From: an uncultured Eubacterium sp.
GTDB taxonomy: Bacteria; Bacillota; Clostridia; Lachnospirales; Lachnospiraceae
Direction of reading: 5' to 3'
NCBI GenBank assembly: GCA_947178105.1
Contig: CAMWXD010000049.1
Coordinates: 1 to 32,363, forward strand
DNA: 32,363 bases
Shown here in pieces: positions 22,243-29,763 of the stretch. Numbering within the stretch: position 1 is the stretch's first letter; each line of letters opens with the position of its first letter. The translations under genes were made by a program, and so were the position numbers. The notes beneath the pieces were generated by a model, which had not been told where the DNA came from, ran no database searches, and saw only the letters and a program-made list of their open reading frames with translations.

Positions 22243-23493
22243 ATGTCTTTAGTGAAAAAGCCGGTCAACGGCATGAAGGATATTTTACCATCAGAAATGC
22301 AGATCCGCGATTATGTGCAGTCCGTAATCAAGGATACGTACCGCAGCTTTGGCTTTACGCCGATTGAAACGCCTTGTATGGAGCATATTGCAAACCTGTC
22401 GAATAAACAGGGCGGGGAAAACGAAAAGCTGATTTTCAAGGTTTTAAAACGTGGGGAAAAGCTGCATCTGGATACGGCGCAGGAAGAGGGCGACCTGGTG
22501 GACTTTGGGATGCGTTATGACCTGACGGTGCCGCTGGCGCGTTTTTATGCCAATCATGCAAATGACCTGGCGTCACCGTTTAAGGCGCTCCAGATCGGCA
22601 ATGTATGGCGTGCCGAAAGGCCGCAGCGGGGGCGTTACCGCCAGTTTATGCAGTGCGATATTGATATATTTGGCGAGCCTTCCAACCTTGCGGAGATCGA
22701 GCTGATCCTCGCGACGACGGCAACGATTGGCAGGCTTGGTTTCCGGGGCTTTGAGATTCGGATTAACGACCGCCGGATATTAAAAGCAATGGCGGCGTAC
22801 AGCGGGTTTGCGCAGGAAAATTACGATGCAATATTCATTATTTTAGATAAAATGGATAAGATCGGGATGGAAGGCGTGGCGGCAGAGCTTGCGCAGGAAG
22901 GCTATGACAAACGCTTGATTGAGACGTACATCGGATTGTTTGAAGGAGTGCAAAAAGCAGAAGACGGCATTTCCTATCTGGCAGAGACACTTGGCGAGTA
23001 TCTGGAAGCCGGCGTTGAAAGCAATATGAAGGAGATCGCGGCAAGCGTCAATGCATGTAAGTCGGCGGATTTTGCGCTTGTATTTGACCCGACGTTAGTG
23101 CGCGGCATGTCTTATTATACCGGCACGATTTTTGAGATCGCCATGCCGGAATTTGGCGGAAGCTGCGGCGGCGGCGGGCGTTATGACAAAATGATCGGGA
23201 ACTTTACCGGAAAAGACGTGCCTGCGTGCGGATTTTCCATCGGGTTTGAGCGGATTATCCTGCTGTTGACAGAAAGCGGATTTCAAATTCCGAAACAGCC
23301 GAAGAAAACGGCATACCTGATCGAAAAGGGATATCCGGGAGAAAAGCTGACTCAGGTCATTGCACAGGCACAGGAAGCAAGGAAGAACGGACAGCAGGTG
23401 CTCGTCGTACGGATGAATAAAAATAAAAAATTCCAGAAAGAGCAGTTGGCAAAGGAAGGCTATGAGGAATTTGTGGAATTTTTTAACAGGTAA
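22243..23493 (+). CDS. hisS: histidine-tRNA ligase
   Basis: This is cytosolic class II HisRS of 416 residues, normal length, charging tRNA-His. The N-terminal family block is GMKDILPSE. Motif 1 is around FTPIETPCMEH. The histidine/ATP site has RYDLTVPLARF. Motif 2 is QIGNVWRAERPQRGRYRQF, followed by QCDIDIFGE. HisRS signature 2 is SYYTGTIFEIAMPEFGGSCG (truncated here), then GGGRYD, and motif 3 is FSIGFERIILLL. The C-terminal anticodon-binding alpha/beta domain covers about 325-416. The ATG at 22243 has AGGAGG 8 bases upstream; the in-frame TTG at 22219 precedes that site. It is followed by aspS after 58 bases, a common hisS-aspS pairing in Firmicutes. Confidence 0.97.
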   Translation: MSLVKKPVNGMKDILPSEMQIRDYVQSVIKDTYRSFGFTPIETPCMEHIANLSNKQGGENEKLIFKVLKRGEKLHLDTAQEEGDLVDFGMRYDLTVPLARFYANHANDLASPFKALQIGNVWRAERPQRGRYRQFMQCDIDIFGEPSNLAEIELILATTATIGRLGFRGFEIRINDRRILKAMAAYSGFAQENYDAIFIILDKMDKIGMEGVAAELAQEGYDKRLIETYIGLFEGVQKAEDGISYLAETLGEYLEAGVESNMKEIAASVNACKSADFALVFDPTLVRGMSYYTGTIFEIAMPEFGGSCGGGGRYDKMIGNFTGKDVPACGFSIGFERIILLLTESGFQIPKQPKKTAYLIEKGYPGEKLTQVIAQAQEARKNGQQVLVVRMNKNKKFQKEQLAKEGYEEFVEFFNR

Positions 23494-23551
23494 TGGATAG
23501 GAAAATGTCAGCATTGCTGCAAAAACAGCAGAAAAAGAGGAGGAGTTCATC

Positions 23552-25339
23552 ATGGGAGAATCCATGCAGGGACTGCACAGGTCCCACAGATGTACAGAGG
23601 TGTCGAACCAGAATATCGGGGAGGCCGTGACAGTGATGGGATGGGTGCAGAAAAGACGCAACCTGGGCAGTTTGATTTTTGTGGACTTAAGAGACCGTTC
23701 GGGGATTTTGCAGATTGTATTTGACGAGGATATTATAGGGGCGGAAGGGTTTGCAAAGGCAGGCACCCTGCGCAGCGAATATGTCATTGCGGTAACAGGA
23801 ACCGTCAATAAGCGCAGCGCAGCAGTCAATGAACATCTGAAAACCGGCGATATCGAGGTGGCGGCAAAAAGCCTGCGAATCTTGTCGGAATCGGAGACAC
23901 CGCCTTTTCCGATTGAGGAAAACAGCCAGACAAAAGACGAGCTGCGCCTGAAATACCGGTATCTGGATCTAAGAAGGCCGGATTTGCAGCGGAATTTAAT
24001 GATGCGCAGCAAGGTCGCTTCCTTAATCCGCAATTTTATGGAAAAAGAAGGCTTTTTGGAGATTGAAACGCCGATGATGCAAAAATCGACGCCGGAAGGG
24101 GCAAGAGACTATCTCATTCCAAGCCGTATGCATCCGGGTAAGTTTTATGCGCTGCCGCAGTCGCCGCAGTTGTTTAAGCAGCTTTTAATGTGCTCCGGCT
24201 ATGACCGCTATATCCAGATCTCAAGATGCTTCCGCGATGAAGACCTGCGTGCAGACCGCCAGCCGGAGTTTACACAGATCGACATGGAGCTGTCTTTTGT
24301 AGATGCAGAGGACGTGATGGACGTCAATGAGCGCCTGCTCCAATATGTATTTCAAGAAGCTATCGGCGTAAAGATCAGCCTTCCGCTGCCAAGGATGCCG
24401 TGGCAGGAAGCAATGGACAGGTACGGTACGGACAAGCCGGATACCCGTTTTGGCATGGAGCTTACGGATGTCTCCGAAACGGTGGCAGGCTGCGGCTTCG
24501 GCGTATTTACAGGCGCGCTGGAAAGCGGCGGCTCTGTGCGCGGCATCAATGTCAAAGGACAGGGGAAAATGCCGCGTAAAAAAATAGACAAGCTGGTGGA
24601 GTTTGCCAAAGGCTATGGAGCAAAAGGGCTTGCCTATCTGTGTGTCAACGACGACGGCACATACAAATCGTCGTTTGCAAAATTTATGGAAGAAGCCCAG
24701 TTGCAGGCGCTTGCCGAAAAGATGCAGGCGGAGCCTGGCGACCTGCTTTTATTTGCGGCCGGCCAGAATAAAATGGTGTGGAATGTGTTAGGGGCGCTCC
24801 GCCTGGAAATGGGGAAAGAGCTTGGGCTGATGGACGAAAATCAGTACAATTTCCTTTGGGTAACCGAATTTCCGCTGCTGGAGTGGTCTGACGAAGAACA
24901 GCGCTATATGGCGATGCACCATCCGTTTACGATGCCGATGGAAGAGGACTGGGACAAGATCGATTCCGCACCGGGCGAGGTACGCGCAAAAGCCTATGAT
25001 ATCGTATTAAACGGCACAGAGCTTGGCGGCGGGTCTGTCCGTATCCACAGAAACGATATCCAGGAAAAAATGTTTGAGGTACTTGGATTTACAAAAGAAA
25101 AAGCCTGGGAAAACTTTGGTTTCCTGCTAAATGCATTTCAGTACGGAGTGCCGCCTCACGCAGGGCTTGCGTATGGGTTTGACCGGATGGTAATGCATAT
25201 GGTACACGCGGATTCCATCCGGGATGTGATTGCGTTTCCAAAAGTAAAAGATGCCTCTGACCTGATGTCAGAAGCACCAGAGTCGGTAGATAAGGTACAG
25301 TTGGAAGAGCTGGGGCTTATGCTGGCGGATCCGCAGTAA
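23552..25339 (+). CDS. aspS: aspartate-tRNA ligase
   Basis: This is bacterial-type class II AspRS, 595 residues, with the N-terminal OB-fold anticodon-binding domain (about 1-110, VTVMGWVQKRRNLGSLIFVD), the class II core, and the bacterial GAD insertion (about 300-420). Visible motifs: motif 1 region FLEIETPMM, the flipping-loop TPEGARDYLIPSR, LPQSPQLFKQLLM, motif 2 CFRDEDLRADRQPEFTQID and motif 3 GLAYGFDRMVMHM. It charges tRNA-Asp in the cytosol. Whether it also accepts tRNA-Asn depends on whether the genome has AsnRS or GatCAB, which is not visible here. GAGGAGG precedes the ATG. It probably shares the hisS transcript. Confidence 0.97.
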   Translation: MGESMQGLHRSHRCTEVSNQNIGEAVTVMGWVQKRRNLGSLIFVDLRDRSGILQIVFDEDIIGAEGFAKAGTLRSEYVIAVTGTVNKRSAAVNEHLKTGDIEVAAKSLRILSESETPPFPIEENSQTKDELRLKYRYLDLRRPDLQRNLMMRSKVASLIRNFMEKEGFLEIETPMMQKSTPEGARDYLIPSRMHPGKFYALPQSPQLFKQLLMCSGYDRYIQISRCFRDEDLRADRQPEFTQIDMELSFVDAEDVMDVNERLLQYVFQEAIGVKISLPLPRMPWQEAMDRYGTDKPDTRFGMELTDVSETVAGCGFGVFTGALESGGSVRGINVKGQGKMPRKKIDKLVEFAKGYGAKGLAYLCVNDDGTYKSSFAKFMEEAQLQALAEKMQAEPGDLLLFAAGQNKMVWNVLGALRLEMGKELGLMDENQYNFLWVTEFPLLEWSDEEQRYMAMHHPFTMPMEEDWDKIDSAPGEVRAKAYDIVLNGTELGGGSVRIHRNDIQEKMFEVLGFTKEKAWENFGFLLNAFQYGVPPHAGLAYGFDRMVMHMVHADSIRDVIAFPKVKDASDLMSEAPESVDKVQLEELGLMLADPQ

Positions 25340-25364
25340 GCGTAGGAAAAAATATGTAAAAAAC

Positions 25365-25392
25365 TGAAACTTTTTATCCGCCCAGCCGTCTA
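25365..25392 (+). promoter_or_regulatory. ECF sigma factor-type promoter
   Basis: TGAAAC (25365-25370), exactly 16 bp, then CGTCTA (25387-25392) matches the consensus of cell-envelope ECF sigma factors such as Bacillus SigW/SigX/SigV. It is 32 bases before the ATG of the DUF3298 gene and its GGAGG site. No sigma factor gene is in the window. Confidence 0.75.
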
Positions 25393-25423
25393 ATGATTAA
25401 AAGACAGTTTGGAGGACATATTT

Positions 25424-26290
25424 ATGAGAAGAAAAGAACTTGCGAAAAAACTTGGAATCGTTGTATTAACGTTTATGATGGCAGTGCCGTGTGCAGTACC
25501 AGCCGCAGGTGCGGCAGATACAAACAAGCCGGACACACAGGCGCAGGCAGATGATCCGTCAGCAGCGGACGATTCATCCCAGGCAGACGATGAGCCAGCA
25601 ACAGAGCCAACCAGTTCCAGCCAGAAAACGGACCCGAACGAAGACGAGACAGAACTTACGTTTAAAATGAAGACGTATAAAAAAGATTATAAAACAGAAG
25701 ACGGAAAGACTTATAAACAGGTTTCTTTTGAATATCCGTCAGCAACCGGCAGCAGCCAGGCAGCGCAGGCGTTCAATCAATTTTATAAAAAACTGCTTAC
25801 CAAATGGAAAAAGCAGATAAAGGAAAATCTGGATGATGCGAAGTCCCTGGTGCAGGAAATGGAGAAGAGCGGCGTTTATTATTCCGACGAGGTAACCTGC
25901 AAGATTACGAGTCAGGATGACAAGTATATCAGTGTCCTCCAGTCCGGCTATGAGTTTACGTTGGGTGCGCATGGTATGCCTTACCGCTATTCTTATGTAT
26001 TTGATGCCAAGACAGGAAAGAAAGTATCTGCGGCGTCAATGCTTGGCATCAGCAAAAGCCAGCTTAACCAAAAGGTGCGCAGCCTGTATTTAAAGAAATT
26101 TGACAAGACGAATAAAGAAGAAAATTACATGTTTTACCAGGATCGGAACGCTGTAAAGGAAACGCTTGACAAGATGGATTTTAACAATAACCTGTATTAT
26201 CTGAAAAATGGAAAGCTGCGGTTTTATGCAGATCCATACGCGGTTGGCCCATATGCAGCAGGGTTTATCGAGGTTGCGGTAAAGCTGTAA
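25424..26290 (+). CDS. secreted DUF4163/DUF3298 (RsiV-like) protein
   Basis: This is an exported protein of 288 residues. An N-terminal signal peptide (positively charged start, hydrophobic core, cleavage probably near AAGAA, about residue 30) is followed by a disordered linker rich in D, S, A, Q and T (about 32-75). A folded region follows (about 80-288). The C-terminal half has the DUF3298 hallmarks: FTLGAHGMPYRYSYVFDAKTGK and, at the end, GPYAAGFIEVAV. This fold is the extracellular part of RsiV, the anti-sigma factor whose DUF3298 region binds lysozyme. Here the membrane and anti-sigma parts are absent. The gene has an ECF-type promoter, so it looks like a secreted member of a cell-envelope stress regulon. 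The ATG at 25424 follows GGAGG by 8 bases. Lysozyme binding is inference. Confidence 0.9.
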   Translation: MRRKELAKKLGIVVLTFMMAVPCAVPAAGAADTNKPDTQAQADDPSAADDSSQADDEPATEPTSSSQKTDPNEDETELTFKMKTYKKDYKTEDGKTYKQVSFEYPSATGSSQAAQAFNQFYKKLLTKWKKQIKENLDDAKSLVQEMEKSGVYYSDEVTCKITSQDDKYISVLQSGYEFTLGAHGMPYRYSYVFDAKTGKKVSAASMLGISKSQLNQKVRSLYLKKFDKTNKEENYMFYQDRNAVKETLDKMDFNNNLYYLKNGKLRFYADPYAVGPYAAGFIEVAVKL

Positions 26291-26345
26291 ACACATATTT
26301 TGGTATCCGCTCAGCAGCGGGACATGGATAGATTCTGACATCTGC

Positions 26346-26380
26346 TCAGCAGCGGGAGAGCATATGCTTCCCGCTGCTGA
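26346..26380 (+). terminator. large GC hairpin after DUF3298 gene
   Basis: A perfect 12-bp stem TCAGCAGCGGGA/TCCCGCTGCTGA closes an 11-base loop that contains the palindrome AGCATATGCT. No U-run follows. A second copy of the left arm is at 26311-26322, so two left arms compete for one right arm. It is probably a transcript end or a recombination scar. Confidence 0.55.
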
Positions 26381-26422
26381 TTGTGCATATTGCATAAATC
26401 GAAGCAAATTGCAAATTTTCTA

Positions 26423-26451
26423 TTTACAAATCTTATAAAAACGAGTATAGT
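26423..26451 (+). promoter_or_regulatory. sigma-A promoter of the TadZ/CpaE-like operon
   Basis: TTTACA (26423-26428), a 17-bp spacer and TATAGT (26446-26451) predict a start near 26458 and an unusually long leader of about 195 bases before the TTG start, containing the tandem repeats below. Confidence 0.6.
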
Positions 26452-26477
26452 ATAAAACATCTTATTTTTCTTATTCA

Positions 26478-26565
26478 GATATGCCGAAGGCAGTTAAAAA
26501 AGCAAAACAGCCGTTTTCTTTTTCATGAGATATGCCGGAGGCAGTCAAAGAAGTAAAACAACCGT
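26478..26565 (+). repeat. tandem 37-bp imperfect direct repeat in a 5' leader
   Basis: Two copies (26478-26514 and 26529-26565) are 51 bases apart and differ at 5 of 37 positions. Each begins with GATATGCCG and contains a miniature hairpin, TGCC-GAA-GGCA in the first and TGCC-GGA-GGCA in the second, then a purine-rich tract and AAAACA-CCGT. The stem is kept while the loop varies, which hints at a structured RNA or protein-binding element. Confidence 0.7.
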
Positions 26566-26654
26566 AAAATCACTGAGTAACGGTCAGTAACATCCCCACA
26601 AAAAGGAACAGGAAGTCATATCGATAAAGTGTAATGACAGAAAGAGGTGAAAGT

Positions 26655-27440
26655 TTGCCTAAAATTATAGGATTTTTCGGCAGTTGTCCGGAGGATATTT
26701 GTATGTATGCGGCTTATGCGCTGCAGAATGCAGGGAAGCGAGTCTGTGTTGTCGATAATTCCCAGGAGGGTATTTTATTTGGGTGCATTCCGACGCCGGA
26801 CGGACAGATGGAAGCGGTAACTTTCCACAACGTGGATTTTATGCGCTGGGAGCCGGTTGTGGAATGGCAGGGGCTGGATTATGAGTTTGTGCTTGTGCAG
26901 TTGGGAAGTACGCCGCAGCAATTATGCCTGGCATTGTGCAGCGAGCGGATTCTTGTTACAGACTGCGAACGCGGGCATCTGGATTATTACCATCAGCTTA
27001 TGCAGCAGAGCAGTATGCCTGTGGCAGTGTTGCTTCGAAGTTTTTGCCAGGGCAGAAATACGGCGAAGAAAAGAAAGGAATATTTTGCATATGGCAACCG
27101 TTTTATTGAACGATGGCTGCTGCTGCCATTTGACCAGGCAGACGAGGCATACCGGATTGAAATGCAGTATGGGATGCTGGATCAGTTTCCGCATATTTCC
27201 GCAGGTATGGAACGGGTGCTTGTAAAGCTGCTTCAAATGCTAAAGATCCAAGACCGAACCAGGATGGTTCGGGCAGTCAGGGATGCAAAGCAGGGAAAGA
27301 CGGCAGCAATCGCATATGCCGGCAGCAGGGCGGCGGGAAAGGCAAATGCTGCAAAAAATACATTGGGTATATGCGGTTACAGGAAAGTACAGGGCATATG
27401 CAGAAAGGAAGAAAGCGTTGAAAATTGCATTTTGGAGTGA
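26655..27440 (+). CDS. TadZ/CpaE-like protein lacking a Walker A motif
   Basis: This is a soluble protein of about 261 residues with the layout of a MinD/ParA-superfamily alpha/beta fold: PKIIGFFGSCPEDICMYAAY, then KRVCVVDNSQEG as the second strand, YEFVLVQLG at the Walker B position and RILVTDCERGHLD. The P-loop position reads GSCPEDICMY, with no GKT/S, so nucleotide binding would be atypical or absent. TadZ/CpaE proteins, which place Tad/Flp pilus assembly at the cell pole, are known for atypical P-loops. The TTG at 26655 is chosen because AAGAGGTGA lies about 5 bases upstream; the ATG at 26634 has no such site. The basic, low-complexity tail (about 215-250) overlaps the next gene. Assignment is by fold texture and neighbourhood. 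Confidence 0.75.
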   Translation: MPKIIGFFGSCPEDICMYAAYALQNAGKRVCVVDNSQEGILFGCIPTPDGQMEAVTFHNVDFMRWEPVVEWQGLDYEFVLVQLGSTPQQLCLALCSERILVTDCERGHLDYYHQLMQQSSMPVAVLLRSFCQGRNTAKKRKEYFAYGNRFIERWLLLPFDQADEAYRIEMQYGMLDQFPHISAGMERVLVKLLQMLKIQDRTRMVRAVRDAKQGKTAAIAYAGSRAAGKANAAKNTLGICGYRKVQGICRKEESVENCILE

Positions 27441-28521
27441 AGAGGACGGCTGCGGCACGACAAGCGGCATGGCAGCAATCGCAAGCGTCTGCGCGGATAT
27501 CTGGCACAGAAGGAGCATATTGTTTCAGAGCAGTAACCAGGAAGGAGATTTGTTTCGCAAGCTGGGGGCAGGTATGCGGGGCGGCAGAACGGGGCCTGTT
27601 TACCGGGATATCTGGGCGGAGCTGTGCTGGCTTGCAGACAGCGGGATGCTGACAAAGGCGAGCCTGTTCTCGTACCTGGTTCCGGCTGCCAGGGGACGGA
27701 TGTATTATCTGCCGCAGGGCGAGTATAAAAAGCAGGACAGCTATGCAAAGGAAACAAGGAGTGGGATATCCAGGATTATCCGCTTTGCGGAACAGACAGC
27801 AGACCTGATCTTTATCGACTGCGGCAGCGGGAAAGACGGGCTTTCGGAATATCTTCTTTCACAGGCAGATGTGGCAGTTGTGACAATTTCACAGGAACGT
27901 CAGAATTTAGACGCATATTTTCAAAGCAGACATGCATTTCAGGGCAAAGTACTCTATCTGGTCAGCCCATATCATCAGGAATCCATTTATAACCGAAAAA
28001 ATATAAACAGGCTGTACCGGCTAAGGGAAGAGGAAATGGCGGTGATCCCGCATAATCCGGTCTTCCGCTATATGAGTGAAAAAGGGAAAATTGAACGGTT
28101 TGTCCGCAGGCAGTTACGCGGCACGGCGATAGATAACCAGCGCTATTTTATGCAGGAGCTGGTTCATACGGCAGAAATGCTGCTGAAAACAGCAGGCATT
28201 TCCGCCTGTGGAAAGAGGAGCCCTGCGGCAGGAACAAACGATCATGCGTGTAAAAGCCCTGCGGCAGGAGCAGAAATCTATGCAGGGGGCTATATGTGGG
28301 TTCGCCCGCCGCCGGGACAGCATACAGGCTTATCCATGGCGGTCCGCCTGCGGGACAGGCTCCGGAAGCTGGATACGGAGCTGTTCAATCCGGTTTTTAT
28401 TTACAGAAGTCACAGTAAGGACAATGTGATCTTCGGTAGTGATTTGTTCTCCTTCTGCAGGCAGATGGTCGCACCGTCCGATAAAATAACCGCCGATCGA
28501 GTCGTAATCGTCGGATGTTAA
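27418..28521 (+). CDS. second TadZ/CpaE-like P-loop protein, 3' end probably disrupted
   Basis: This is a MinD/CpaE-like protein. The start TTG at 27418, inside the previous gene, is preferred because AAAGGAAG lies about 8 bases upstream and the protein then opens KIAFWSEEDGCGTTSGMAAI, a deviant Walker A with the lysine replaced by Thr. Walker A'-like ILFQSSNQEGDL and Walker B-like DLIFIDCGSGKDG follow, then DVAVVTISQER. The superfamily fold ends near residue 270. After that is a repetitive linker (SPAAG encoded twice by a 15-bp direct repeat at 28219 and 28255). The final 64 codons (28330-28521) are antisense to conserved CNNM/CorC coding sequence, so this tail is unlikely to be ancestral. 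I suspect the natural 3' end and downstream tad genes were lost. Confidence 0.7.
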   Translation: MKIAFWSEEDGCGTTSGMAAIASVCADIWHRRSILFQSSNQEGDLFRKLGAGMRGGRTGPVYRDIWAELCWLADSGMLTKASLFSYLVPAARGRMYYLPQGEYKKQDSYAKETRSGISRIIRFAEQTADLIFIDCGSGKDGLSEYLLSQADVAVVTISQERQNLDAYFQSRHAFQGKVLYLVSPYHQESIYNRKNINRLYRLREEEMAVIPHNPVFRYMSEKGKIERFVRRQLRGTAIDNQRYFMQELVHTAEMLLKTAGISACGKRSPAAGTNDHACKSPAAGAEIYAGGYMWVRPPPGQHTGLSMAVRLRDRLRKLDTELFNPVFIYRSHSKDNVIFGSDLFSFCRQMVAPSDKITADRVVIVGC

Positions 28522-29610
28522 ATGGATATCCAGGTCATCACACAGGTCTTCCAGGTTCATAGAGCCGGCGGCAAGATATTCCGTATCACTGATCTTTGTG
28601 AGCATGGCTTCTTCATTGCCGTCATATTCATCGTGGATCTCGCCAACGATCTCTTCCAGCAGGTCTTCCATCGTAACCATGCCGGCGGTTATGCCGTATT
28701 CATCAAGTACGATTGCCAGGTTGATGGATTTTGTCTGCATTTCCAAAAACAGCTCCGCCGTATTTTTCTTTTCATAGGTAAAAAACGGCTCACGCAGGAT
28801 ATTGGATACGGAAAAATGATCCACGTCCTCATAAAGCAGCAGGTCTTTCATATTCAGGATGCCGATGACGTTATCAGTGGTATCTTCATAAACCGGTATT
28901 CTGGTATAGTGGTCTTCCCGGTAGATTTCCAAAATATCATGGTAGGAGCTGTCAGCTTTTATAAAAGTCATATCAATCCTTGGGGTCATGATTTCTTTTG
29001 CAAGCGCATCAGAAAAATCAAATACATTGTGGATCATTTCGCGCTCTTCTGTCTCAATTACGCCGCTCTCATGGCTGACGTCCACGATCGTTTTCAATTC
29101 CTCTTCTGTCAGGGTGTCCCTGCTTTTATTTGGATCTACCCGCAGAAGGCGAAGAAACAGGAGCGACAGTTGATTGATCACAATGATCACAGGTGTTAAT
29201 ACCGTCATAGTGGCATGGATAATGCCGGAATACATCATGGCAAGCTTTTCAGCGTGGATGGTAGCAAGCGTTTTTGGAGAGATCTCGCCGAAAATCAAAA
29301 TCAATATGGTTAAAATGCCTGTCGCAATCCCGGCGCCGACACTGCCCAAGATACGGGTCGCGAGCGTAGTTGCAATACTGGAAGCAGACAGGTTTACAAT
29401 ATTGTTGCCGATTAAAATGGCGCTCAGCATTTTACCGGAATCATCTGTAATCGCTAAAGCGCGCGCGGCACGTTTATTGCCTTCGTCTGCCAGCGTACGC
29501 ATTCGGATCCGGTTAAAGGTTGTCAGCGAAGTTTCTGCGGAAGAAAAAAAAGCAGAAAGAAACAATAAAATAGCAAGTACGATTAATTGAATTATGTCAT
29601 CTGGACTCAA
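28330..29610 (-). CDS. CNNM/CorC-HlyC family membrane protein
   Basis: This is a 426-residue integral membrane protein of the hemolysin C/CorC-related (DUF21-CBS-CorC_HlyC) family, implicated in Mg2+/Co2+ efflux or homeostasis. The DUF21/CNNM domain (about 1-190) has hydrophobic helices and the conserved SAFFSSAETSLTTFNRIR and LIFGEISPKTLA blocks. Two CBS domains (about 205-325) follow EIMTPRIDM. The C-terminal CorC_HlyC domain (about 340-420) has MTMEDLLEEIVGEIHDEYD-type sequence (here VTMEDLLEEIVGEI) and DYDSIGGYFIG. The start codon is TTG at 29610 with GAGGTG about 5 bases upstream. The gene converges on, and overlaps by 192 bases, the TadZ-like gene. The CNNM end is well conserved, so this side is the authentic one. 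Confidence 0.95.
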   Translation of the reverse strand: MSPDDIIQLIVLAILLFLSAFFSSAETSLTTFNRIRMRTLADEGNKRAARALAITDDSGKMLSAILIGNNIVNLSASSIATTLATRILGSVGAGIATGILTILILIFGEISPKTLATIHAEKLAMMYSGIIHATMTVLTPVIIVINQLSLLFLRLLRVDPNKSRDTLTEEELKTIVDVSHESGVIETEEREMIHNVFDFSDALAKEIMTPRIDMTFIKADSSYHDILEIYREDHYTRIPVYEDTTDNVIGILNMKDLLLYEDVDHFSVSNILREPFFTYEKKNTAELFLEMQTKSINLAIVLDEYGITAGMVTMEDLLEEIVGEIHDEYDGNEEAMLTKISDTEYLAAGSMNLEDLCDDLDIHLTSDDYDSIGGYFIGRCDHLPAEGEQITTEDHIVLTVTSVNKNRIEQLRIQLPEPVPQADRHG

Positions 29611-29639
29611 TGTTACACCTCTTAAATATTGTAAGTATT

Positions 29640-29669
29640 TTGAACAACAAGATTTACAATTACTAATAT
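29640..29669 (+). promoter_or_regulatory. possible promoter of the coiled-coil gene
   Basis: TTGAAC (29640-29645), an 18-bp spacer and TAATAT (29664-29669) could start transcription near 29676 toward 29764. On the other strand TATATT with TTTTCA 17 bp upstream could serve the CNNM gene, so this 153-bp gap is probably a divergent promoter region. Confidence 0.4.
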
Positions 29670-29763
29670 AGCAAAAAATACGATAATTGAAAAGTATTTC
29701 CTGTAAAAATGTTCAAGAAAAAACAGAGGGTGTACCATCGCTCATATAAGAAAGGAAACGTTT

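Noticed and set aside
28208..28429. Alternative frame that might be the start of a cpaF-like gene
   Set aside because: It begins with a helical Gln/Arg-rich stretch, but no cpaF motif appears and it ends inside the CNNM overlap.
28522..29199. 225-codon plus-strand open frame directly after the TadZ-like gene
   Set aside because: It is antisense to the CBS and membrane domains of the CNNM protein, and it lacks a ribosome binding site and family motifs.
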